Part shown: positions 1 through 7,719 of the stretch, in pieces
Layout: every line of letters begins with the position of its first letter
Numbering within the stretch: position 1 is the stretch's first letter
Origin: Candidatus Gallipaludibacter merdavium
GTDB taxonomy: Bacteria > Bacteroidota > Bacteroidia > Bacteroidales > Paludibacteraceae
Length of the DNA stretch: 32,234 bases
NCBI GenBank assembly: GCA_017694875.1
Contig: JADIMG010000011.1
Location: 1 to 32,234 of the forward strand
Direction of reading: 5' to 3'
Position numbers and translations under genes: made by a program
Notes under the pieces: generated by a model
Told to the model about the DNA's origin: nothing
The model's input: only the letters and a program-made list of their open reading frames with translations
Database searches by the model: none

Positions 1-318
1 CCGACATAGTTGTTGCCTTCCACGCTGCCGGTGTTGTAGCAGTTGGTCACGGTGCCGTCGTTCCATCCGCACACGCCGCCGATAGCCTCCGTTGTGCCTA
101 TTACTTTACCGGTGTTGTAGCAGTTGCTCACGGTGCCGCCGTAGTTCATTCCGCACAGGCCGCCGACATAGTTGTTGCCTTCCACGCTGCCGGTGTTGTA
201 GCAGTTGGTCACGGGGCCGCTGTTCTCTCCGCACACGCCGCCGACATAGTTGTTGCCTTCCACGCTGCCGGTGTTGTAGCAGTTGGTCACGGTGCCGTTG
301 TTCCTTCCGCACAGGCCG
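1..318 (-). repeat. Tandem 78-bp GLUG-coding repeats
   Basis: Units at 1-78, 163-240 and 241-318 are each 78 bp. Their first 52 bases are identical, and differences cluster in the bases encoding the variable loop between VTN and the next CG. The intervening unit (79-162, 84 bp) is more diverged. The 26-residue period matches one GLUG repeat. The array may continue beyond the window. Confidence 0.9.
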
Positions 319-1685
319 CCGACTCTGTTGACACCTTTGATATAGCTTGCCTTTACGCCCAAGTTTTGCAGGGTTCCACCCTCTCCGAGGTAGCCCACCA
401 AGCCTTGGTAGTTTGCTGTGTTGTTGACATAAATGCCGCTTACGCTGTGTCCGTCGCCATCCAAGGTGCCGGAGAATGGCTGACTACCGCTGCCTATCGG
501 CGTCCAGCTGTTTGCCGGAGCGTTGGTTTCGTTCCAGCTTGTCCAGTTGGTGGTGTCGTTCAGCAGGATGTCGGCGGTGAGCCTGCCGTTGGCGGCTGTG
601 TTCTGCTGTGTGCCGTCTGTAAGCGTACCGTTCACTATGGCTGCGAAGAGGCGCAGCTCGTCGGCGGTGGAAATCAGGTAGAAGCCATCCTCACCTGCTT
701 GCAGCGGGGTGTTGCCATAGGTGCCATCGCTGTATTGATATACTTTCTCGCCACCTAATACGGGATATTCGTCCGTGCCGATAGTTTGCCCCCAACCTTC
801 TCCAAGCAAATAAGCTACTTCGCCGCTGGCAAACTGCTCGGCGGATTTGGCAAACACTTTTCCAGAGTCACTAAAATCTATACCTATACCATCAGTTGTG
901 CCTTCTAAATAGTAGCAGTTGGTCACTGTGTGGTCGTTATGCCCACATACGCTACCGAACTTGAAGCTACCTGTTACGCTACCGATGTTGTAGCAATTAC
1001 TTATTGGTCCATGACTGGTGTTCAATCCACACACGCCACCAACACTTTCGTGACCTGTTACCTTGCCGGTATTGTAGCAGTTGGTTAAAAAACTGTATTC
1101 ATTGTTAGTTCCTGTACTTCTACCGCATACGCCACCGACATAATAACTGCCTGTTACGTTTCCGGAATTGTAGCAGTTGATCATTAAACCATCGTTCTGT
1201 CCACAAACGCCTCCTGTACTAAACACCCCTTTTACATAGCTTTCTTTTACACCTATGTTTTGTATTATCCCATTCACTCCAAGGTATCCTACAAAGCCTT
1301 GATAATGCTCATTGCTATTTACATATATGCCGCTTACGCTGTGGCCGTCGCCATCCAAGGTGCCTTTGAATGGGTTAGCGTCACTGCCTATCGGCGTCCA
1401 GCTGTTTGCCGGAGCGGTGCTTTCGTTCCAGCTTGTCCAGTTGGTGGTGTCGTTCAGCTCGATGTCGGCGGTGAGTTTGCCGTTGATGCTTCTCTGTCCG
1501 CTGTTCACCATCGAGGCGAAGCGTGCCAGTTGCGCTCCGTCGGCAATCAGGTAGGGGTCTTCCGCCGTACCGTTACCGCCCGCAAAGCTGCCGGCTACCG
1601 TGCCGTCCCATACGTTTTGCGCCTGCGTGCCGGCGGAATAGGCCATCGCCAGCAGGGCACATAAAATCAGTAATGTTCGTTTCAT
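1..1685 (-). CDS. GLUG-repeat secreted/surface protein, C-terminus outside the window
   Basis: The reverse-strand frame from the ATG at 1685 stays open to the window edge (561 codons). It starts MKRTLLILCALLAMAYSAG, a signal peptide without a clear lipobox. Two large modules follow. Each has a conserved block (key words LTADI, NDTTNWTSWNE, ANSWTPIGS, GTLDGDGHSVSGIYVN, YQG-VGYLG), then GLUG-type repeats of about 26-28 residues with the pattern VGG-CG-N-G-VTNCYNTGSV-G. The first module has at least four repeats and the second at least five before the sequence runs out. GLUG repeats are known from large bacterial surface or secreted proteins, some adhesin- or protease-linked; no catalytic domain is visible here. 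The repeats each carry Cys (VCG, NCYN), which is typical of the motif. Function is unknown; surface exposure is inferred. Confidence 0.85.
   Translation of the reverse strand, partial: MKRTLLILCALLAMAYSAGTQAQNVWDGTVAGSFAGGNGTAEDPYLIADGAQLARFASMVNSGQRSINGKLTADIELNDTTNWTSWNESTAPANSWTPIGSDANPFKGTLDGDGHSVSGIYVNSNEHYQGFVGYLGVNGIIQNIGVKESYVKGVFSTGGVCGQNDGLMINCYNSGNVTGSYYVGGVCGRSTGTNNEYSFLTNCYNTGKVTGHESVGGVCGLNTSHGPISNCYNIGSVTGSFKFGSVCGHNDHTVTNCYYLEGTTDGIGIDFSDSGKVFAKSAEQFASGEVAYLLGEGWGQTIGTDEYPVLGGEKVYQYSDGTYGNTPLQAGEDGFYLISTADELRLFAAIVNGTLTDGTQQNTAANGRLTADILLNDTTNWTSWNETNAPANSWTPIGSGSQPFSGTLDGDGHSVSGIYVNNTANYQGLVGYLGEGGTLQNLGVKASYIKGVNRVGGLCGRNNGTVTNCYNTGSVEGNNYVGGVCGENSGPVTNCYNTGSVEGNNYVGGLCGMNYGGTVSNCYNTGKVIGTTEAIGGVCGWNDGTVTNCYNTGSVEGNNYV
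427..590 (-). repeat. Duplicated module, downstream copy (pairs with 1321-1484)
   Basis: This segment aligns without gaps to 1321-1484 at a constant offset of 894 bp (298 codons). The identity is strong and includes long identical stretches, for example around the bases encoding NDTTNWTSWNE and GTLDGDGHSVSGIY. It is an in-frame duplication inside the GLUG protein. Confidence 0.85.
1321..1484 (-). repeat. Duplicated module, upstream copy (pairs with 427-590)
   Basis: This is the N-terminal copy of the module, encoding the block that precedes the first set of GLUG repeats. It lies 894 bp from the second copy. Confidence 0.85.
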
Positions 1686-2169
1686 ATTAGTAAAATTATT
1701 GGTATAAAATAAATTATATATAATCTTCGTTGTGAGCCTGTTTTTACCTGATTAATGGAAATCTCTATTGGTTATTATCAATATTGAAAACAAAAAAGTT
1801 TACAAAAATACGACTTTTATCTGATATGTGAAAATGTATGAAATCAAGCTTCTGTTGTTTTTTGATGCCATGATGGAAAATATACGCTTAAATTCATTAT
1901 AAAACACAAATACCACCATGATTCTACTATGTCCAAGGTTTTTGTGGATTCATCCGTGGAAAACTTGTTGTCATCCGCCATCCATTCACCTGCATTTCCT
2001 CCCTTTCTCGCATCATTTCGCATTTTCTCACCTGGATACCTCCATAGGATTATACCTTTTCCATTTTACCATCATACTTTTAATGATGGGTTCTCTGCTG
2101 CGCTAAACAGGCAGGCCTGCCGTATGGAATGCGCAGGCTTCTGTTCTCTTTTCTGACTTAATGCATAAC
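1686..2169. other. AT-rich intergenic spacer between the GLUG gene and der
   Basis: I see no convincing gene here. The open frames at 1918-2156 on the plus strand are short, have odd composition and lack start signals. A weak minus-strand -7-like element (complement of CAAAAATA, 1803-1810) could serve the GLUG gene, but it has no good upstream box. A perfect palindrome is listed separately. Confidence 0.6.
2110..2121. repeat. Perfect 12-bp palindrome GGCAGGCCTGCC
   Basis: GGCAGGCCTGCC is fully self-complementary. A second GCAGGC at 2132-2137 can also pair with the GCCTGC half, giving a 6-bp hairpin followed by T-rich sequence on the plus strand. It lies about 50 bp upstream of the der promoter. 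Its role is unknown: operator, or remnant terminator. Confidence 0.5.
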
Positions 2170-2201
2170 TTGTCCATATTCAATAAGTTTTGTATCTTTG
2201 C
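2170..2201 (+). promoter_or_regulatory. Bacteroidales-type promoter of der
   Basis: The -7 element TATCTTTGC (2193-2201) fits TAnnTTTGC. A TTG at 2170-2172 lies 20 bp upstream, as expected for the -33 box. Transcription would start near 2208, leaving a leader of about 100 nt before der. Confidence 0.7.
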
Positions 2202-2275
2202 CCCTGAAAATATTTCAACCCACAGATACGGCTTGCGAAAGTCGGTCTGAATTTTAGTCAAATGAATAGTAATTC

Positions 2276-2294
2276 GGTGAGCAGGCGTCTCACC
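2276..2294 (+). promoter_or_regulatory. Hairpin in the der leader
   Basis: GGTGAG (2276-2281) pairs with CTCACC (2289-2294) around a 7-nt loop, ending 16 nt before the der ATG. No Shine-Dalgarno is present, as is common in this group. The hairpin could affect ribosome access; this is an inference from base pairing only. Confidence 0.4.
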
Positions 2295-2310
2295 CCAAAA
2301 ACAAAAGTAA

Positions 2311-3624
2311 ATGGGAAATATTGTAGCGATTGTAGGCCGACCCAATGTCGGTAAATCAACTCTCTTTAACAGGCTCACCAAGAGCCGCCGTGCCATTGTC
2401 AATGAACAGGCAGGTACAACACGTGACCGTCAATACGGCAAAAGTGAATGGTGTGGACGTGAATTTTCAGTGATTGATACAGGAGGATGGGTAGTCAATT
2501 CCACAGATGTGTTTGAAGACGAAATCAAACGGCAGGTTAACCTTGCCATTGAGGAGGCTGATGTGGTCTTGTTTGTTCTGGATGCAGAAAATGGCATTAC
2601 TGACCTCGACCTGGAAGTGGCTGATATTTTGAGAAGATGTACTAAGCCGGTAGTGCTTGTGGCAAACAAAGTCGATACTTTTGACCGTCAATACCAAACG
2701 GCTGAATTTTATAGCCTTGGATTGGGCGATCCATATATCCTTTCGGCTATCAATGGATTGGGTTCAGGCGAACTGCTTGACAAACTGCTCACTTATTTCA
2801 AGCCCGATTCACCTGTAGCTATTGAGGCTGAATTGCCGAGGTTTGCCATTGTGGGACGTCCTAACGCAGGCAAATCTTCCATCATCAATGCCTTTATCGG
2901 TGAAGAGCGCACCATTGTAACTGATATAGCCGGTACAACGCGCGACTCCATCTATACCCGATACAACAAGTTCGGCCATGACTTCTATTTGGTGGATACG
3001 GCAGGTATTCGTAAAAAGGCCAAGGTCAATGAAGATTTGGAATATTATTCTGTAGTGCGTTCCATCCGTTCCATTGAAAACTCTGATGTCTGCATACTCA
3101 TGCTCGATGCGACACGTGGCATTGAAAGCCAGGATTTGAACATTTTCTCACTTATCCAGAAAAACAAAAAAGGATTGGTGGTGTGTGTCAATAAGTGGGA
3201 TTTGGTGGAAGACAAAAGTCAGGCGGCTATCAAGCATTTTGAAAAGGCTATCCGTGAACGTTTTTCACCTTTTGTCGATTTTCCAATCATCTTTACTTCG
3301 GCACTTACCAAACAACGTATTTTTAAGGTTATCGAAACGGCTGTGGCGGTTTACGAAAATAAGTTCAGAAAAGTACCTACAGCTAAGCTGAACGAGTTGC
3401 TTTTGCCTGCCATTCAGAATTATCCGCCTCCTGCATTGAAAGGCAAATATATCAAAATCAAGTATGTGACCCAATTGCCCAACACACAGATTCCCTCATT
3501 TGTGTTCTTTGCCAATTTGCCACAATATGTAAAGGAACCATATCGCCGCTTCCTGGAAAACAAAATCAGAGGATGGTGGAATTTCCATGGCGTACCTATT
3601 CAGATATTTGTACGTCCGAAGTAA
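2311..3624 (+). CDS. der: Ribosome biogenesis GTPase Der (EngA)
   Basis: The 437-residue protein has two tandem GTPase domains and a C-terminal KH-like domain, the diagnostic Der layout. The first P-loop is GRPNVGKST (residues 9-17) with DTGG and NKVD motifs. The second is GRPNAGKSS with DTAG and NKWD. The C-terminal third contains a conserved-looking [19 protein letters not shown] stretch. Der acts in maturation of the large ribosomal subunit in the cytoplasm. Length is normal for the family. The gene has its own promoter and leader, and its neighbours point away or are unrelated, so it is probably monocistronic. Confidence 0.98.
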   Translation: MGNIVAIVGRPNVGKSTLFNRLTKSRRAIVNEQAGTTRDRQYGKSEWCGREFSVIDTGGWVVNSTDVFEDEIKRQVNLAIEEADVVLFVLDAENGITDLDLEVADILRRCTKPVVLVANKVDTFDRQYQTAEFYSLGLGDPYILSAINGLGSGELLDKLLTYFKPDSPVAIEAELPRFAIVGRPNAGKSSIINAFIGEERTIVTDIAGTTRDSIYTRYNKFGHDFYLVDTAGIRKKAKVNEDLEYYSVVRSIRSIENSDVCILMLDATRGIESQDLNIFSLIQKNKKGLVVCVNKWDLVEDKSQAAIKHFEKAIRERFSPFVDFPIIFTSALTKQRIFKVIETAVAVYENKFRKVPTAKLNELLLPAIQNYPPPALKGKYIKIKYVTQLPNTQIPSFVFFANLPQYVKEPYRRFLENKIRGWWNFHGVPIQIFVRPK

Positions 3625-3681
3625 GTTGACTCAAATTGTTGCATTCTGGTAAAGGATGTAGTACGAAAGATACACTTAATG

Positions 3682-3732
3682 CCCTGCTCATTGTGGACTC
3701 TTGCTACAGTAATGTGGTGTCTATGAGCAGGG
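3682..3732 (+). terminator. Candidate terminator downstream of der
   Basis: CCCTGCTCAT (3682-3691) and ATGAGCAGGG (3723-3732) form a perfect 10-bp stem, but the loop is 31 nt and only a short T tract follows. It lies 57 bp past the der stop. It may be a terminator or another structured 3' element. Confidence 0.45.
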
Positions 3733-3817
3733 TTTATTGCATTCTTTTCATGTCGCTCTTTTAAGTATTTCTCTGCCCTCCATATTCCTGCACTTCATCC
3801 CTTCCTTCTTGCCCGTC

Positions 3818-3839
3818 ATTCCGTACTCCGATACGGAAT
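3818..3839. repeat. Compact inverted repeat in the der-GH3 intergenic region
   Basis: ATTCCGTA (3818-3825) and TACGGAAT (3832-3839) form a perfect 8-bp stem with a 6-nt loop (ctccga). No U tract follows on either strand, so it does not look like a terminator. The plus-strand reading frame across it (3737-3934) has no homology that I recognise. Confidence 0.5.
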
Positions 3840-3907
3840 CCAGTAGCTCGGTTTATAGCGTCCGTATCTGTGGCGTAATATCAGTAACACAATTCAGAAA
3901 ATTATTC

Positions 3908-3945
3908 AAAAAGAAGGGCAACCCTGCACAATGAGGCTGCCCTTC
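3908..3945 (-). terminator. Rho-independent terminator of the PUL operon
   Basis: GAAGGGCA (3913-3920) pairs with TGCCCTTC (3938-3945). Read on the minus strand the stem is followed by five T (complement of 3908-3912). It starts about 20 bp beyond the stop of the GH3 gene, the last gene of the locus. Confidence 0.75.
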
Positions 3946-3966
3946 AACTTGTAAATGGGGGGGAGT

Positions 3967-6246
3967 TTATTTCAATACAAACGGCAATGATTCAACGTCA
4001 CGGCTGTTAGCACCAATCATCACTTCAAAATCACCTGGTTCACATACAAAATCCAAATCTGAATTGTAGAATTTCAGCATGTCAGCGTTGATTTCAAAGT
4101 TAACCGTACGGCTTTCACCGGCTTTCAGGAATATCTTTTGGAAACCTTTCAGCTCTTTCACCGGACGGGTAACGCTTCCTACCATATCACGTATGTACAA
4201 TTGCACAATTTCGGCACCGTCATATTTTCCGGTATTGGTGATGGTCACTTGAGCATTGATAACGTCATTTACACCCATTTCTGCTTTGTCAAGCGTAAAG
4301 TTGTCATAGCTGAAATTGGTATAGCTCAAGCCGTAACCAAACGGATAAAGAGGTTCATTATCAATATCAATGTAGTTTGATTTGAATTTCTCAAACCAAG
4401 GTCCAATCAACGGACGACCTGTGTTCTTGTGGGCATAGTAGATAGGAATCTGGCCTACATTCTTCGGGAAGGTCATGGTCAGTTTGCCGCTTGGATTAGC
4501 ATCTCCAAACAATACGTCGGCCAATGCCAGTCCGGTCTCTGTTCCACCAAACCATGCATTCAAAATGGCAGGTACATGTTCTGCTTCCCAAGTCAGCGTC
4601 ATTGGACGGCCGGCAAACAATACCAATACAACAGGCTTGCCTGTAGCAAGGAGTTTTTCCAGCAAACGGCGTTGAACATCAGGAATGTTCAATTCTGTAC
4701 GTGAGCTGCATTCGCCTGACATCTCAGAAGCTTCTCCCAATGTGGCGATAATCACGTCAGATTGGCGTGCTACTTGCAATGCTTCGTTCAATAATGCCTC
4801 GTCGCTTCTGTTATCACGACCCAGTTCACGGCCGAACATGGTGGCGCGTTGTTCATAGGCGGCATCGCTCATCAGGTTGCTACCTTTGGCATAACGTACA
4901 GTTACTTGGTCGCCAAGTACTCTTTGCAGTCCTTCCACAACAGTTACAGCGCTGTCCATAATGGTAGCCACACTCCATGTTCCCGGCATGTTTGCTTTCG
5001 TATTGCCGAGTGGGCCGATAACGGCTACAGAACCTTGTTTCTTCAAAGGAAGTAGGTTGCCTTCGTTTTTCAGCAAAACAAAGCTTTCAGTAGCAGCTTT
5101 GCGGGCAAAGTCTTTGCGTTCCTGCAAGGAATAGGCAGGAGCTTCTTTGCGTTCTTCGCAATATTTGTATGGGTTTTCAAACAAACCTAATTTGTATTTG
5201 GCTTCCAACATGCGGCGGCATGCCTGGTCAATGGTAGCTTCACTTACTTTTCCTTCGGCTACTGATTGGGCTAAAGTACCAACAAATCCGTCGCTCACCA
5301 TATCCATATCAACGCCTGCTTCAAGAGCAAGCTTGGATACTTCAGCCATGTCACCCATACCGTGGGCTATCATTTCATAGATGCCGGTATAGTCTGTTAC
5401 GACAAATCCATCGAAACCCCATTGGTTGCGCAATACTTCCGTGAGCAGCCATTTGTTGCCAGTAGCAGGTATGCCGTCAATCTCATTGAAAGAGGCCATT
5501 ACGCTTCCCGCACCTTCTTCAACTGCAGCTTTGTAAGGCTCAAAATATTCGTTGTACATGCGTATGCGGCTCATGTCCACCGTATTGTAGTCACGACCGG
5601 CTTCCGATGCACCATAAAGAGCAAAGTGTTTAACGCAGGCCAATATTTCATCGTTACGTGTAAGGTCACCTTGATAACCGCGCACCATGGCTCTGGCAAT
5701 TTCACCACCCAGATAGGGGTCTTCACCGCTGCCTTCTGCCACACGTCCCCAGCGTGGGTCACGTGATATGTCAACCATTGGACTGAAAGTCCAGCAGATA
5801 CCGCCCTCACTGGCTTCAATGGCTGCCATACGTGCGGTCTTTTCAATGGTTTCCATATTCCAGCTGCATGAAAGTGCCAATGGAATAGGGAATACGGTTT
5901 CATATCCGTGGATAACGTCCATACCAAACAGCAATGGAATACCCAAACGGCTGTTGTTTACGGCTAACTCCTGCATCTCACGGATGCGGTCAGCACCTTT
6001 CAGGTTAAACAAACCACCTACTTTGCCTTCGCTGATTTGTTGGGCTACATCGCTGCTTTTGGCTTGTCCAGTTACAATCTCACCCGTAACAGGCAGGTTT
6101 AATTGGCCGATTTTTTCTTCTAAAGTCATCTTCCCCATCAGGTCGTCGATGAATGCATCCATCTCCGATGTCGGTTTGGAATTACATCCGACAAGGAGAG
6201 CAGAAAGGGCAATCGATGAAAAAATGGTTTTGATTTGAATTTTCAT
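3967..6246 (-). CDS. bglX: GH3 beta-glucosidase lipoprotein (BglX-like)
   Basis: This 759-residue protein hydrolyses terminal beta-glucosyl bonds, here probably of imported beta-1,2-gluco-oligosaccharides. The signal peptide ends in the lipobox LLVGC (Cys21). The GH3 N-domain has the KH pair (206-207) and nucleophile Asp285 in GFVVTDY. The C-domain carries GECSSR with likely acid/base Glu512. A fibronectin III-like domain closes the protein from about residue 670. After Cys21 the sequence is NSKPTSE, without an acidic cluster, so a periplasmic-facing lipoprotein is more likely than surface display. It is last in the operon, 73 bp after the binding-protein gene. Family: very sure. Substrate is inferred from the adjoining GH144 gene and from B. 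theta BT_3567, a sophorose-preferring GH3 enzyme (from memory). Confidence 0.95.
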   Translation of the reverse strand: MKIQIKTIFSSIALSALLVGCNSKPTSEMDAFIDDLMGKMTLEEKIGQLNLPVTGEIVTGQAKSSDVAQQISEGKVGGLFNLKGADRIREMQELAVNNSRLGIPLLFGMDVIHGYETVFPIPLALSCSWNMETIEKTARMAAIEASEGGICWTFSPMVDISRDPRWGRVAEGSGEDPYLGGEIARAMVRGYQGDLTRNDEILACVKHFALYGASEAGRDYNTVDMSRIRMYNEYFEPYKAAVEEGAGSVMASFNEIDGIPATGNKWLLTEVLRNQWGFDGFVVTDYTGIYEMIAHGMGDMAEVSKLALEAGVDMDMVSDGFVGTLAQSVAEGKVSEATIDQACRRMLEAKYKLGLFENPYKYCEERKEAPAYSLQERKDFARKAATESFVLLKNEGNLLPLKKQGSVAVIGPLGNTKANMPGTWSVATIMDSAVTVVEGLQRVLGDQVTVRYAKGSNLMSDAAYEQRATMFGRELGRDNRSDEALLNEALQVARQSDVIIATLGEASEMSGECSSRTELNIPDVQRRLLEKLLATGKPVVLVLFAGRPMTLTWEAEHVPAILNAWFGGTETGLALADVLFGDANPSGKLTMTFPKNVGQIPIYYAHKNTGRPLIGPWFEKFKSNYIDIDNEPLYPFGYGLSYTNFSYDNFTLDKAEMGVNDVINAQVTITNTGKYDGAEIVQLYIRDMVGSVTRPVKELKGFQKIFLKAGESRTVNFEINADMLKFYNSDLDFVCEPGDFEVMIGANSRDVESLPFVLK

Positions 6247-6319
6247 GATTCTTGTTTTCTTTTTATATGGTTATGCAAAAAGGGTATGGACATTTTGCCA
6301 TATCCTTTTGTTTTGTTGA

Positions 6320-7666
6320 TTAGCGTACAATCAGCTTGCTGGCACCTTGTGCATAGCGAACTACATATACACCTTGTTGCAATTGGCAAGCAACTGCACC
6401 ATTGGTCATTTCTGCCGCAAATACTTTGTGGCCGGTGATGTCATATACTTCAACCATTCCTTCGTAGTCACTGACGTTCAATAATCCGTTGTAGTAATTT
6501 ACGTTTTTGTTGTCAGCTTTTACGAAACCAATTGCTGTGTCGTTGTTCTTTTCAAAAGTGATATCGTCAATATAGAGTGTATGTTCTACATTGTCTGTAG
6601 CATTCTGAGAGAAGAAAATGCCTTTAACATCATTCTTTGTTGTAAATTCGGCTGAAGTAGCCCATATGTCGGCCAATGGTACAATCACTTCTGTCCATGT
6701 CGCAGCAGCGAGGTCGTTAGCTACATAATTGGTTAAGCTTACTTTTCCTGTAGCATTAGGATTACCGGAATGTGCTTCCAAATGGATATTAGGCAGTGCG
6801 GCTTTAGAGAGTCCCTCTTCTGCATATACATAGAATTTTATAGCACTCATTTCTGTCAAGTCAAAGTGTGTCCATCCTTTAGCAGCAACCATAATGCTCC
6901 AATCTCCGCTTTCAGCAGATTTCCATTGAAGTTTCAGTGCATTGCCTTCTTTTGCAGGGCTGGTTACAACAGGGAATTTGTCAGAGCCGCCTCCTGCAAG
7001 TAATAAAGTACTTGGCGTTGTAGCTTTTCCAGACCAGCTTGGATCATAATAACCCTCTTCATCGCTATTGTCGAAAAGTACTAATGTTTCAGGGACAGGT
7101 TCTGGTTCGATAGTTTCGTCATATACGAAAGTAATGTCATCCACATAAGCAACAGTTCCCACAGCGAGTGTAGTAGAGAAATCTGGTTGGAATCCGAATA
7201 CTGTAATATTTGTTACATAATTTGCTTTAAGGTCAAACATCAGTGTTTCCCATTCATTGACTTTACTTGGTGCATTTACAGGCAAAAATTCTTTTTGGTC
7301 ACCAGGTGCTCTTTGACAAAGAATACGTAATTGTGAGTTCGCGTCTGTGCGATAGTATTTTACTTCAATACGATGATAGCCGCTAGGTATCTCATTCTTT
7401 AGAGTAGCGTAAAATCCAGCCCAATTATTTGTAGCTTCTTTTCTCTCCCATTTCCATACCTTATCGCTTTGATTCTCTCCTATTTTGGAAGGGTTTTCAA
7501 CAATAGTAGCTTCCATTTCTGTTGGTGGGTTAACATTTACCGTTTCAGTAAAAGTTACTTCGCCTCTTTCAAAATTTTCCAGAACAAATGTCGGTAATGC
7601 AGACTCTTGTGCTGACAGTGTAAGTCCTGCTGTCAGCAAGGCCAATGACAAAATAGTTTTTTTCAT
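6320..7666 (-). CDS. Two-domain carbohydrate-binding-like protein with type IX-like C-terminal domain
   Basis: The 448-residue protein has a cleavable signal peptide (MKKTILSLALLTAGLTLSAQ) with no lipobox. Two beta-sandwich-like domains follow, about residues 25-190 and 200-375. They end in matching strands, AYVDDITF and LYIDDITF, a pattern common in CBM-type jelly-roll domains. The last 60 or so residues (VEVYDITGHKVFAAEM, QGVYVVRYAQ, KLIVR) look like a T9SS type A sorting domain. Neighbours are the GH144 gene (53 bp upstream) and the GH3 gene. A glycan-binding role is inferred. Its slot resembles that of a surface glycan-binding protein, but those are normally lipoproteins encoded next to susD. 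I do not recognise the exact family. Confidence 0.8.
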   Translation of the reverse strand: MKKTILSLALLTAGLTLSAQESALPTFVLENFERGEVTFTETVNVNPPTEMEATIVENPSKIGENQSDKVWKWERKEATNNWAGFYATLKNEIPSGYHRIEVKYYRTDANSQLRILCQRAPGDQKEFLPVNAPSKVNEWETLMFDLKANYVTNITVFGFQPDFSTTLAVGTVAYVDDITFVYDETIEPEPVPETLVLFDNSDEEGYYDPSWSGKATTPSTLLLAGGGSDKFPVVTSPAKEGNALKLQWKSAESGDWSIMVAAKGWTHFDLTEMSAIKFYVYAEEGLSKAALPNIHLEAHSGNPNATGKVSLTNYVANDLAAATWTEVIVPLADIWATSAEFTTKNDVKGIFFSQNATDNVEHTLYIDDITFEKNNDTAIGFVKADNKNVNYYNGLLNVSDYEGMVEVYDITGHKVFAAEMTNGAVACQLQQGVYVVRYAQGASKLIVR

Positions 7667-7719
7667 GATTCAATTAAATTAAGTGTTGATATTAAATGGT
7701 TTTTATAGTAAATCGTGCA

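Noticed and set aside
1-318. Possible CRISPR array because of regular near-identical repeats
   Set aside because: Units are 78 bp, contiguous and in frame with GLUG coding. There are no unique spacers between short repeats and no cas genes.
92-758. Plus-strand open frames rich in Cys, Ser and Arg, or in Val and Ala
   Set aside because: They lie opposite the GLUG repeats and are by-products of the repeated codons. The minus frame has a signal peptide and a recognisable repeat family.
1918-2156. Small plus-strand ORFs before der
   Set aside because: Low-complexity translations, no start signals, no recognisable family, and they end before the der promoter.
3737-3934. 65-codon plus-strand ORF between der and the GH3 gene
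   Set aside because: It runs through the inverted repeat and into the PUL terminator and has no recognisable sequence.
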